Shown here: positions 8,524 to 18,816 of the stretch, in pieces
Numbering within the stretch: position 1 is the first letter of the stretch
Layout: each line of letters starts with the position of its first letter
NCBI GenBank assembly: GCA_021324825.1
Contig: JAJPII010000033.1
Location: 186,001 to 250,000 of the forward strand
Direction of reading: 5' to 3'
DNA length: 64,000 nucleotides
From: Spartobacteria bacterium
GTDB taxonomy: Bacteria; Verrucomicrobiota; Verrucomicrobiia; Chthoniobacterales; Chthoniobacteraceae
The notes under the pieces: generated by a model
Databases searched by the model: none
What the model was told of the DNA's origin: nothing
What the model saw: the letters and a program-made list of their open reading frames with translations, nothing else
Made by a program: the position numbers and the translations under genes

Positions 8524-9791
8524 CCCGAATAGTTGCGAAGAACCAGGCAGGAATTTTTCCCGCCGAACCCGCTATTGAGATTTAGCGCGATCTTCAACGG
8601 GTAAGGGCGCGATTTCCCGGCTACATAGTCGAGATCGCATTCCTCGCCGGGCTCCTGGTGATTGAGCGTCATCGGAATCTCTTTATAATAAAGCGCGAGA
8701 GCGCAGACGACGGTTTCCAGCGCGCCGGCGCCCGCCATCAGGTGCCCGGTGACGGGTTTGGTGGAGCTGATGGCCACGCGTTTGGCGTGTTCCCCAAAAA
8801 AGGCTTTCACCGCGCGCGTCTCGACCAGGTCATTTGCGTCGGTCGCCGTGCCGTGCGCGTTGATGTAATCGACCTCCGTGCGCTGGATGCGCGCCGCGCG
8901 GATCGCCTTTTCCATGGCGCGAATGTACCCCTTCCCCTGCGGATGCGGCGCGAGCGGGTGGTACGCCTCGCAACTGCGGCCATGCGCGAGCACCTCGGCA
9001 TAAATCCGGGCGCCGCGGCCCAGCGCGTGCGTCAATTCCTCCAGCACGACGAACCCCGCGCCTTCCCCGAGCAGGAATCCGTCGCGCGTTTTGTCGAAGG
9101 GGCGCATCGCGCGCGCGGGTTCGCTGTTGTGCCGGGTCATCACCTTGCTCACGCAGAAGCCTCCCCACGCGGATTCGATCAACGACGCCTCCGCGCCGCC
9201 CGCGATCATCACGTCCACGTCCTCGTTGCGGATCATGGTCAGCGCGTAGCCCATCGCGTCGTTGCCGGAAGCGCTGCTGGAGGAACAGGTGATCGCGTGC
9301 CCCGTGACCCCGAGTTCGTTGGCTATCTCGCCGCTGCCCGCGCCCGCCGCGCCGCTGATTATCCCCGAGATGGTGACGCCGCGGTAACCCTTGCGCAGAA
9401 ACGCCTCCTTCGTCTCATACGCGGCTTCGTTGTTGCTCATGGAGGTCGCCTCGACCACTCCGCACCGGTCGGGATCGATCTTGGAGAAATCAATCTTCGC
9501 GTCCTCCGCGGCGAGCCGGGCCGCCGCCACGCTGTATTGCAACGAGAGGCTCAGCCGCCGCGCCGTCTTCGGGTCCATGTAACGCGCTGCGTCGAAGTCC
9601 TTGATCTCGGCGGCGACCTTGGAAGGCGTCTGGGAAACGTCGAAGCGCGTCACGGGACACGCCGCGCTTTTCCCCTCGCGGATGCTCGTCCAGAAAGTAT
9701 CCAGGTTCTTCCCGCTGGCGGCCATGACGCCCATGCCGGTCACTACCACGCGCCGGTGGCGGTTCATCGAATCTGGAGCGTCGTTATACAC
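8520..9791 (-). CDS. fabF: Beta-ketoacyl-ACP synthase II-like (FabF/KAS) condensing enzyme
   Basis: 423 residues, the normal length for FabF. The thiolase-fold triad is complete: Cys169 (HAITCSSSSASG), His313 (NAHGTATDAND) and His350 (TKPVTGHLMAGAGALE). The enzyme condenses malonyl-ACP with an acyl chain. The start is a GTG at 9791 preceded by AAGGGA; an ATG at 9767 (MNRHRRVVVTGMG) is the alternative. Unusually, no acyl carrier protein, FabG or FabD is adjacent; instead the stop overlaps a sensor kinase. It could be the general FabF or a dedicated KAS making a signalling or secreted lipid. The catalytic assignment is firm, the pathway is not. Confidence 0.88.
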   Translation of the reverse strand: MYNDAPDSMNRHRRVVVTGMGVMAASGKNLDTFWTSIREGKSAACPVTRFDVSQTPSKVAAEIKDFDAARYMDPKTARRLSLSLQYSVAAARLAAEDAKIDFSKIDPDRCGVVEATSMSNNEAAYETKEAFLRKGYRGVTISGIISGAAGAGSGEIANELGVTGHAITCSSSSASGNDAMGYALTMIRNEDVDVMIAGGAEASLIESAWGGFCVSKVMTRHNSEPARAMRPFDKTRDGFLLGEGAGFVVLEELTHALGRGARIYAEVLAHGRSCEAYHPLAPHPQGKGYIRAMEKAIRAARIQRTEVDYINAHGTATDANDLVETRAVKAFFGEHAKRVAISSTKPVTGHLMAGAGALETVVCALALYYKEIPMTLNHQEPGEECDLDYVAGKSRPYPLKIALNLNSGFGGKNSCLVLRNYSG

Positions 9792-9832
9792 GGAATCCCT
9801 TTTTGAACAGCAGCAGCCGCGCCGTTTCGCCC

Positions 9833-10186
9833 TTATTTGTCATACTTGACCAATTCCACCGTCTCCGTCACCAGGAGGGTATGCACGTAGTGCGTCGTAT
9901 GGCCGCAAAAGGAAATCTCATCCTCCATGACGGCCTTCAACTCCGGCGTCCCCTGGCATTTGAAAAGCGCTTCCTCGGATTCCCACCACGTTTCGACAAT
10001 CCCGTCGATCGGGGCGTCCGCGTTCTCATATTCCGCGCGCGGCACCGGGACGACGTGGTGCTGTGAATATTTGACGATGCCCGGCAGCTTGGCGACCAGC
10101 GGGCCGTGGACATTTTTCCAGTAAGCGTGGAATTCTTCAGCCGACATTTCCGGCTTCTTTCGCAGGACGACGAGACATTTGATCAT
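9833..10186 (-). CDS. EthD-domain protein
   Basis: 117 residues. The opening (IKCLVVLRKKPEMSAEEFHAYW) followed by HGPLVAKLPGIVKYSQHH is characteristic of the EthD family, small dimeric alpha-beta barrel (ferredoxin-like) proteins. Some members accompany cytochrome P450 systems; others act in aromatic polyketide or ether metabolism. No motif identifies a substrate. It lies 10 bases after the HIT gene and 41 bases before the KAS gene on the same strand, so it may share their transcript. A link to KAS-derived lipids is only positional. Confidence 0.75.
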   Translation of the reverse strand: MIKCLVVLRKKPEMSAEEFHAYWKNVHGPLVAKLPGIVKYSQHHVVPVPRAEYENADAPIDGIVETWWESEEALFKCQGTPELKAVMEDEISFCGHTTHYVHTLLVTETVELVKYDK

Positions 10187-10196
10187 AAATGGAATT

Positions 10197-10535
10197 TCAT
10201 CCGGGAGGCCAGGCGAGCGGGCGCTTGCCCAGCAGGTGAATGTGCAGGTGGGGGACGGATTCTCCGGCGTCCGGCCCGTTGTTGATGACGAGGCGGTATC
10301 CGCTGTGGAGAACGCCCGTCAGCTCCGCGACTTTCCGCGACGCCAGCAGCAGCCGGCCCAGCAGCCCGGCGTCGGCGTCCCCCGCGTCGGCGATGCGCGG
10401 TATGGGCCGCTTCGGCACGATGAGAACGTGAACGGGCGCCTGCTGGTTCACGTCGTGGAAGGCGATGAGGTCGTCCTCCTCGTAAACGATCGCCGCCGGG
10501 ATTTCGCGGTTGGAGATTTTTTCGAAAAGCGTCAT
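10197..10535 (-). CDS. HIT-family nucleotide hydrolase/transferase
   Basis: 112 residues from the ATG at 10535, which overlaps the upstream stop as ATGA. The histidine triad HLHIHLLG (residues ~96-103) is intact, and the N-terminal segment FEKISNREIPAAIVYEEDD is typical of the HINT/PKCI-like branch. Members hydrolyse purine nucleoside phosphoramidates such as AMP-lysine and aminoacyl-AMP. Cytoplasmic dimer expected. An upstream-extended frame to 10682 exists but carries no family sequence and overlaps the previous gene out of frame, so the shorter start is preferred. Confidence 0.88.
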   Translation of the reverse strand: MTLFEKISNREIPAAIVYEEDDLIAFHDVNQQAPVHVLIVPKRPIPRIADAGDADAGLLGRLLLASRKVAELTGVLHSGYRLVINNGPDAGESVPHLHIHLLGKRPLAWPPG

Positions 10536-11092
10536 GAGACGGAGAGAATAAAGCTGCGCGACGGGTTGACGGCGCTGATGTGCTCGCGGACGAAGGCGAC
10601 AATCTCCTCCCGCAGCGAATCGCACCCGCGGCTCCAGATTTTCCGGGAGCGCAGCCGCTTCACGCAATGTTCCAAACCCCACAATTCCACATGGGTTGTC
10701 CGGGGCGTCACCAGTTCCTGGAGCCGCCGCCCCAGGATTTCAAAGAACGCCAGTTCATAGCCGTCCGCCGCCTCGTTCGCCACTTCGCTCAGCGAGAGTT
10801 TCGCGGGCGGCGCGTCGGGAACGAAATGCAGGGCGACCTCCGCGTAGCCGATGACCTGGAGGATGTTGCGCACCGCCGCCGACAGGCGCTCGACGCCGAC
10901 GGTCGTGGCCTCGAACCCCGCGAGCAGATACGTCGTGACGCTTTCGGCCACGTGCTCCGCCAGCCACCATTCCTGGTAGCCCGCCCTCGACGCCGCGCGG
11001 CGCAGGGAACGCACCAGCCAATCCGTCTGGAACGCGACGAGACGCCCCTCGTCGAATTGCACCAGCGGAAAGTCGTCTTTGAGAGCGATCAT
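10532..11092 (-). CDS. Conserved protein with ATP-cone-like N-terminus, downstream of nrdR
   Basis: 186 residues from an ATG at 11092 that overlaps the nrdR stop as ATGA. Residues ~8-88 follow the ATP-cone layout: an F-DEGR-x-VAF opening, a helix with SLRRAASRAG, then VAESVTTYL, then VERLSAAVRNIL and the closing IGYAEVALHF, close to the ending of the NrdR and class I/III ribonucleotide reductase cones. The C-terminal half (LWGLEHCVKRLRSRKIWSRG) is unrecognised. I infer a nucleotide-sensing partner of NrdR or of a ribonucleotide reductase. The family is not identified and the cone call needs profile confirmation. Confidence 0.6.
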   Translation of the reverse strand: MIALKDDFPLVQFDEGRLVAFQTDWLVRSLRRAASRAGYQEWWLAEHVAESVTTYLLAGFEATTVGVERLSAAVRNILQVIGYAEVALHFVPDAPPAKLSLSEVANEAADGYELAFFEILGRRLQELVTPRTTHVELWGLEHCVKRLRSRKIWSRGCDSLREEIVAFVREHISAVNPSRSFILSVS

Positions 11093-11592
11093 CGGTTTCC
11101 GGCCGGTTCGAAAAGCTCGGACTGCCGCACATCCCGCCTCGGCTTCCGCTCGAGGGACTGTATCTCTTCTATAAAGGCGCCCACGTCCTGGAACTGCCGG
11201 TAGACCGAGGCGTAACGGACATAAGCCACTTCGTCGATCTGGTGCAGTTTCTCCATCACCTTCGTTCCTATCGTGAGCGACTTGACCTCGCGGGGATGAT
11301 TCGTCTCCAAATCGTGGATGATCTCCTCGACGGCCTTCTCCATTTTCTCGATGGCCACGGGCCGTTTCTCGCACGCCTTGCTGATTCCCAGGAAAAGCTT
11401 GTGCCGGTCAAACGGTTCGCCCCTGCCGTCGCGCTTAATGACCCGGATATCCGCCCGGTCAACCTGTTCATAAGTCGTAAACCGGTGTTCGCATACAAGA
11501 CACTCCCGCCTGCGCCGGATGGAGACGCCATCCTTCGATAATCGCGAATCGATCACCTTGTCTTCGACCGCACCGCACTTGGGACAGCGCAT
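11089..11592 (-). CDS. nrdR: Transcriptional repressor NrdR
   Basis: 167 residues, usual length about 150-165. Zinc ribbon at the N-terminus: CPKCG at 3-7 and CLVCEHRF at 32-39, with the RRRREC signature between them. ATP-cone from ~48 to 140 (VIKRDGRGEPFDRHKL to VRYASVYRQF). NrdR senses the ATP/dATP balance and represses ribonucleotide reductase operons by binding NrdR boxes. A promoter whose spacer is a good NrdR-box match lies 32 bases upstream, pointing to autoregulation. It is followed immediately by an ATP-cone-like gene. Confidence 0.95.
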   Translation of the reverse strand: MRCPKCGAVEDKVIDSRLSKDGVSIRRRRECLVCEHRFTTYEQVDRADIRVIKRDGRGEPFDRHKLFLGISKACEKRPVAIEKMEKAVEEIIHDLETNHPREVKSLTIGTKVMEKLHQIDEVAYVRYASVYRQFQDVGAFIEEIQSLERKPRRDVRQSELFEPAGNR

Positions 11593-11617
11593 AGTGGAAA
11601 AAGCTTTATCGACGACC

Positions 11618-11645
11618 TTTTTACCACAAGATATGGTGGAGTCAA
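11618..11645 (-). promoter_or_regulatory. nrdR promoter with an NrdR-box-like spacer
   Basis: On the minus strand: -35 TTGACT (11645-11640), a 16-base spacer (11639-11624), -10 TAAAAA (11623-11618). The spacer CCACCATATCTTGTGG is imperfectly palindromic and matches 12 of 16 positions of the NrdR box pattern acaCwAtATaTwGtgt, as does its complement. Bound NrdR would cover both promoter elements. Only one box is seen; NrdR sites often come in pairs. Confidence 0.45.
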
Positions 11646-11749
11646 CGCAAAACCGCGCGTTATTTTTCCTTAATCCAAATCGGCCTCCCGAGAGAGCGAT
11701 TGCAAACCGGCTCCTTCACTTGACCAGTTCGCGCAAAGCGCGCCGGCCG

Positions 11750-14190
<2,441 letters not shown>

Positions 14191-14191
<1 letters not shown>

Positions 14192-15279
14192 CAACTTAAC
14201 CGGACGAAGAGGCGGCCGGGCAACTGCTTCACGTAGCGTTTCATTTCGAGGGTGAGCAAAGTAGAGGACACCTGGCGCATTGGCAACCCGCATTTCGCGA
14301 CGAGGTCCTCCAGGGTGCTTTCCGCCTCGCCCAGCGAGTCGTAGATCGCTTTCTCCTCGCCCGCGAGCGCTTCGGACGCCTGCGCCCTTTCCATGATGTG
14401 GGGCGAATCGGGAAAAAGCGTCTCCATTTCCTCCAGGATATCCCGGACGCCGGTCACGAGCTTCGCGCCCTCCTGGATCAGCCGGTTCGTCCCCGCGCAG
14501 GTCGGGCGGTTGATCGGCCCCGGGACGGCGAAAACCGTGCGGCCCTGCTCGGCGGCCTGGTTCGCGGTGATCAACGCGCCGCTGTGTGCGCCCGCCTCCA
14601 CCACCAGCAAGCCGGAGGCCCAGCCGCTCACGATCCGGTTGCGTTGGGGGAAGGATTGCTGATCCGGCTGCGTTTCCATCGGGAACTCCGTCACCACCGC
14701 GCCCGAGGCGGCTATCTTTTCGGCCAGCGCCCGGTTCTCCTCCGGGTAAAGGCGGTTCAGCCCCGAGCCGAGAACGGCAATCGTCCTCCCTTTGGCGGCG
14801 AGCGCCCCCTGGTGGGCCGCCGTGTCGATGCCCCGCGCCAGGCCGCTCACCACGGTGTAGCCCGCATAGGCGAGCTGGTAGGAGAACTTCTTCGCGCATT
14901 CGAGGCCGTACTGGCTGGTCTGCCGCGAGCCGACGATGCTGATCGCATGGCGGTCGCGATCCGTGACTTCGCCCCATGCATAGAGAACAATAGGCGGGTT
15001 ATGTATCTCCCGGAGCAACCGCGGATAGACCGGCGACTCCGCCGTGAGAACCTTCGCCCCGAATGCGGCGATCCGCTTTAATTCGCCCTCCAGATCGACC
15101 GTTTTCTCCCAACTCGAGATCGCCTCCGCCAGGTCCCGCCCCGCGAAGTCCAGCAAGTCGCCGCTCCTCGCTTCCAGGATGCGCTGGGGCGTCTCGAAGA
15201 CTCCGAGCAACTTGCGCAAGCGCACCGGCCCCATCCTCGGGATCATGTTAATCGCGATGCACGCTTCGGTATAAGTCAC
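14191..15279 (-). CDS. dprA: DNA processing protein DprA
   Basis: 362 residues. An N-terminal helix-hairpin-helix/SAM-like region (residues 1-70) precedes the Rossmann core: SIVGSRQTSQYG, VVSGLARGIDTAAHQGAL, VLGSGLNRLYPEEN, FPQRNRIVSGW and GALITANQAAEQGR are all family signatures. A small winged-helix domain ends the protein (VAKCGLPMRQVSSTLLTLEM). DprA binds incoming single strands during transformation and loads RecA. With comF also present, competence is possible. The gene overlaps topB by one base. Confidence 0.95.
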
Positions 15280-15343
15280 GGGGTTGACCTATAGCACGAC
15301 CGTCAAACTTCACGCCGCCTAAAACACCTGGACTTCCCGCCCC

Positions 15344-15389
15344 AGGCGCCTGGCACAGCCGCCTCTACAACCAAGAGCGGGCAAAGTGC
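15344..15389 (-). repeat. Dispersed palindromic repeat, copy 3, with an extended 5' flank
   Basis: Core at 15344-15370 (minus strand TTGTAGAGGCGGCTG then a variant right arm ending GGCGCCTGGG). The preceding 19 bases (15371-15389, containing GCACTTTGC and CCGCTCTT) recur next to copy 5 in the same relative position, so the element is longer than the palindrome. It sits between the anti-sigma gene and dprA. Confidence 0.75.
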
Positions 15390-15400
15390 GTGACACACTC

Positions 15401-15664
15401 TCAGCCGTGGTTCCCCTCGCAATTCCCGCCGCGGTTGACCGCGTCGCGGATTTTCGCCATCAAACGCGCCTTCGTATCCGGCTTCGGCTGGTTGGGGCGC
15501 AAACTCAGGGCGAAAACGCTGTTCAACTTCCTGCACTCCCGTATGAATTCCTCGGCCCGCCGCCCAAACTGCTCGCGGGCTTCCTGGAAATGCGCGGTTT
15601 CCTCCTCGTCCAGCGCGCCGAGCACGTAAAGGCGGGATTTGTTCTCGAATTCTTCAAAACTCAT
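15401..15664 (-). CDS. Putative anti-sigma factor, short and without membrane segment
   Basis: 87 residues. The N-terminus (SRLYVLGALDEEETAHFQEA) is the helical anti-sigma domain seen in RskA-type anti-sigma factors paired with SigK-like ECF factors, in which it clamps the sigma factor. It overlaps the sigma gene by 11 bases, the usual sigma/anti-sigma arrangement. Full-length members continue into a membrane helix and an extracytoplasmic domain; this one stops after KARLMAKIRDAV plus a few residues, just before repeat copy 3. Either it is a soluble anti-sigma or the gene has lost its 3' part. Confidence 0.65.
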   Translation of the reverse strand: MSFEEFENKSRLYVLGALDEEETAHFQEAREQFGRRAEEFIRECRKLNSVFALSLRPNQPKPDTKARLMAKIRDAVNRGGNCEGNHG

Positions 15665-16244
15665 CTTTGAGACCCTTCAGACTTTCGGAAATCTTTTTTA
15701 AGCCCAGTTCAAGCCGCGTCTTTATCGTGCCTAAAGGAATATTCGTATGGGCGGCGATTTCGCGCTGACTCATTCCTTGAAAATAAGCGAATTCTATCGC
15801 CTCTTTCTGGGCCCGCGGCAAGGTGTTGATGGATTCGTAGAGCAACTGGCGGACGTCGGAGAGGAGGATGTCCTCCCGCGTGGTGTTGTGAACCCAGGCC
15901 TCGGGCTGCTGTTCGGTCTCGTGCTGGAGCCGTTCCTCCACCCGCGCGTACGCCTGCCGTTTTCTGAGCCGGTCGATGCTTCGCCGCCGGGTCAGCGTCA
16001 CCATCCAGCCGAGCGGCTTGCCCTTCGCGGCCGAGAAGTTGTGGGCCTGGTTCCAGACCTCCATGTAAATCTCCTGAAGCAGGTCGTCCGCCTCCGTCTC
16101 GTTGTGGATGATCCGCATGATGAGCGCCTTCAGGATGCCGCTGTAGCGGTCATACAGCGTCTCCAACGCCTCCGGCTTGCGTTCCTGGATGGCCTCCATC
16201 AGCGATTCGTCCGTGCATTCCGGCGTCACGTTCTCGGTCGTCAT
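15654..16244 (-). CDS. ECF RNA polymerase sigma factor
   Basis: 196 residues. Region 2 is present at ~20-90 (ALETLYDRYSGILKALIMRI, then DDLLQEIYMEVW and GWMVTLTRRRSIDRLRKRQ). Region 4 is at ~135-190 (LPRAQKEAIEFAYFQGMSQ, then REIAAHTNIPLGTIKTRLELG), a clear helix-turn-helix. The GKPLGWMVTLTRRRSIDRLR string resembles the SigK/ECF19-like group. It is co-translated with a short anti-sigma gene. The signal and regulon are unknown. It is divergent from the DHS-like gene; no confident promoter was found between them. Confidence 0.9.
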   Translation of the reverse strand: MTTENVTPECTDESLMEAIQERKPEALETLYDRYSGILKALIMRIIHNETEADDLLQEIYMEVWNQAHNFSAAKGKPLGWMVTLTRRRSIDRLRKRQAYARVEERLQHETEQQPEAWVHNTTREDILLSDVRQLLYESINTLPRAQKEAIEFAYFQGMSQREIAAHTNIPLGTIKTRLELGLKKISESLKGLKDEF

Positions 16245-16420
16245 CGCGGGAAAGATGGTTCAGGATCACCGTTCACGCATCTAAAAAAGCTGATGCCGGG
16301 CCGATTTCTTTCCCCTCCTTTGGAGCGCAGCCGGCAGGCTCCCTGGCCAAAGATTGAAACGTCAGTCCTGTGCAGGTTCAGGATTGCAATCGGCTCAATT
16401 TTCTTATTCCTTCCAGACGC

Positions 16421-17554
16421 ATGGCTTCTCTGAATAAATTCCCGCGGCTCCAGCCCGAGCCGATCAAAAAAAACTGCCGGGTCAGCGATCTTATCGACGG
16501 CTGCTTCAAGGCTTACAACGGCGGGCGCCTCGCGGAAGCGTGCCGGCTCTTTTCCCAAAAGATGCTGGCGGACGACGGCACGGTCGGCATGTCGATAACC
16601 GGCGCGCTGACTCCGGCGGGGCTGGGAAAGGCCGCGATCGTGCCGCTGATGAAAGCCGGTTTTGTCGACTGGATCGTCTCGACCGGCGCCAACCTGTACC
16701 ATGACCTCCACTACGGTCTCGGGATGGCGCTCCACGCCGGCTCGGCTTTTCTTGACGACATCGCCCTGCGCAATGAAGGAATCATCCGCATTTACGACGT
16801 GCTCTTCGGATACGACGTGCTGCTGGACACCGACGCCTTCGTGCGCCAGGTCATCCAGGAACCCGAGTTTCAGAAAACGATGGGTTCCGACGAATTCCAC
16901 TACCGGCTGGGCCGCTTCGTCTTCGAGCGCGAGAAAAAGCTCGGGCTGTCCGAGACCAGCGTATTGAGCGCCGCCTACCAGTATGGCGTGCCGGTTTTCA
17001 CCAGTTCCCCCGGCGACAGTTCCATCGGCATGAACGTCGCGGCGATGGCCTTGCGCGAGTCCAGCCTCCAGTTCGACGTGAATCGCGATGTGAACCAGTC
17101 CGCCGCCATCGTCTACGGCGCGAAGTCCGCGGGGGGCAAGTCGAGCGTCTTCATCCTGGGCGGCGGGTCGCCGAAGAATTTCATCCTGCAAACCGAGCCG
17201 CAGATCCAGGAGGTCATGGGCATCCACGAGCGCGGCCACGATTACTTCCTCCAATGCACCGACGCCCGGCCCGACACGGGCGGCCTCAGCGGCGCCACGC
17301 CCGGCGAAGCGGTCAGTTGGGGCAAGATCGATCCCGGCAACCTGCCCGATTGCGTGGTCTGCTACGCGGACGCCACCCTTGCGCTGCCGCTCATCACCGC
17401 CTACGCCTTGAGCAAGGCCGCGCCCCGCAAGCGCAAGCGCCTTTACGATTTCCGCGACCAGACGCTCGACCGCCTGCGGAAGCAATACATGAAGTCCGGC
17501 ACGGTTGAAAAAATCGCCCACCGCACCGACCTTTCCAGGAAAAAGCGTTCCTGA
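16421..17554 (+). CDS. Deoxyhypusine synthase-like protein
   Basis: 377 residues from the ATG at 16421 (a GTG at 16370 in the same frame would add 17). The NAD-binding fold shows [21 protein letters not shown] and [10 protein letters not shown]. The segment [13 protein letters not shown] aligns with the active-site region of eukaryotic DHS, and the catalytic lysine (Lys302) is present. Bacteria lack eIF5A, so bacterial homologues are thought to act on polyamines, for example making homospermidine; the substrate here is unknown. The stop overlaps hisD by one base, tying it to an amino-acid biosynthesis operon. Confidence 0.88.
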   Translation: MASLNKFPRLQPEPIKKNCRVSDLIDGCFKAYNGGRLAEACRLFSQKMLADDGTVGMSITGALTPAGLGKAAIVPLMKAGFVDWIVSTGANLYHDLHYGLGMALHAGSAFLDDIALRNEGIIRIYDVLFGYDVLLDTDAFVRQVIQEPEFQKTMGSDEFHYRLGRFVFEREKKLGLSETSVLSAAYQYGVPVFTSSPGDSSIGMNVAAMALRESSLQFDVNRDVNQSAAIVYGAKSAGGKSSVFILGGGSPKNFILQTEPQIQEVMGIHERGHDYFLQCTDARPDTGGLSGATPGEAVSWGKIDPGNLPDCVVCYADATLALPLITAYALSKAAPRKRKRLYDFRDQTLDRLRKQYMKSGTVEKIAHRTDLSRKKRS

Positions 17555-18816
17555 TGCGCACCCCGCGCCCCAACGATCCCAGTCTTCGCAGACGGTACTC
17601 GCCGTCCGCCGCCATCGAAAAGACCGTCCGCTCCATCCTTGCCGAAGTCCGTTCCGGCGGTGACGAAGCGCTCGTCCGGCTCACAAAAAAATTCGGCGGC
17701 CCGAAACTGAAACCGGGGGAATTGCGCGTCACCCCCGGGGAACTGGCGCTTGCCGGGAAAGCCGCCGGAGCGCAAACGCGGCGCGCCGTGAAGGAAGCGC
17801 GCGCCAATGTCCTGGCCTTCGCGAAACGGGGTTTGCGAAAGGATTGGCGCGGCAGAAATCGCCACGGCGTCGAGGTCGGCGAACGCTTCGACCCGTTTCT
17901 CCGCGTCGGCATTTACGTCCCGGGCGGCACGGCGCCGCTCGTCTCCACGGCGATCATGACGGTTGCCCTCGCCGTGGCGGCGGGCGTCCCCGAGATCGTC
18001 GTCGCCACGCCCGCGAATGCCTCCGGCGCCATTAATCCCGATCTTCTTTACGCCCTCGCCCAAGCCGGAGCGACCGAGATAATCAAGGCCGGCGGCGCGC
18101 AGGCCATCGCCGCGCTCGCCTACGGAACCGCCGCTGTCAAACCCGTCCTGAAGATATTCGGCCCCGGCAACGCTTATGTAGTCGAAGCAAAACGGCAGGT
18201 GTTCGGCGCCGTCGCGGTCGATCTTCTCCCGGGCCCCAGCGAGATTCTCGTCATCGCGGATGAAACGGGAAATCCCGATTGGATCGCCGCCGACCTGCTC
18301 GCCCAGGCCGAACACGGGAAGGGGAGTTCCGTCGGCTTGCTCACGACATCCCCGGAATTGCTTTCAGCCGTCAAGGAGAAGCTGGCCGCCCAGCGCCGGG
18401 GGTTGAACCGGGTCGAACACCTGGCGGAGGGGCTGGAAAACGCCTTCGTCATCCTCGTCAAGGAGATGGATGAAGCCGTCGAAATCGCGAACGAGTTCGC
18501 TCCCGAGCACCTCGCCATCGTGGCCCGCGACGAGGAAGCGCTGGCGCGGCGCATCCGCACGGCGGGCGCCATCTTTCTCGGAGGCATGTCTCCCGTCGTG
18601 GGCGGAGACTTCATCGCGGGACCGAGCCACGAGCTTCCGACCGGCGGCGCGGGCAAGTCGTTTTCGGGACTCACCGTGGACCAATTCCAACGGCGGACCA
18701 GCATCGTGCGGTTCGACAGGAAATCCCTTGCGGCCTCGCTCCCGGCAATCGAGGCTTTCAGCGAGATCGAGGGCCTGGACGCGCACGGGCGTTCCGCCGC
18801 GATACGACTGCAATGA
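17554..18816 (+). CDS. hisD: Histidinol dehydrogenase
   Basis: 420 residues, standard length. Landmarks: VGIYVPGGTAPLVSTAIM (substrate/NAD region), KIFGPGNAYVVEAKRQVFG, DLLPGPSEILVIAD, AEHGKGS, and NEFAPEHLAI containing the catalytic Glu-His pair. The zinc-dependent enzyme performs the last two oxidations of histidine synthesis. It follows the DHS-like gene with a one-base overlap and overlaps proA as ATGA; hisF and hisC lie elsewhere in the window, so the his genes are dispersed. Confidence 0.97.
   Translation: MRTPRPNDPSLRRRYSPSAAIEKTVRSILAEVRSGGDEALVRLTKKFGGPKLKPGELRVTPGELALAGKAAGAQTRRAVKEARANVLAFAKRGLRKDWRGRNRHGVEVGERFDPFLRVGIYVPGGTAPLVSTAIMTVALAVAAGVPEIVVATPANASGAINPDLLYALAQAGATEIIKAGGAQAIAALAYGTAAVKPVLKIFGPGNAYVVEAKRQVFGAVAVDLLPGPSEILVIADETGNPDWIAADLLAQAEHGKGSSVGLLTTSPELLSAVKEKLAAQRRGLNRVEHLAEGLENAFVILVKEMDEAVEIANEFAPEHLAIVARDEEALARRIRTAGAIFLGGMSPVVGGDFIAGPSHELPTGGAGKSFSGLTVDQFQRRTSIVRFDRKSLAASLPAIEAFSEIEGLDAHGRSAAIRLQ

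Noticed and set aside
8520-10186. KAS plus EthD as a polyketide or aryl-polyene cluster
   Set aside because: No acyl carrier protein, chain-length factor, ketoreductase or thioesterase is adjacent.
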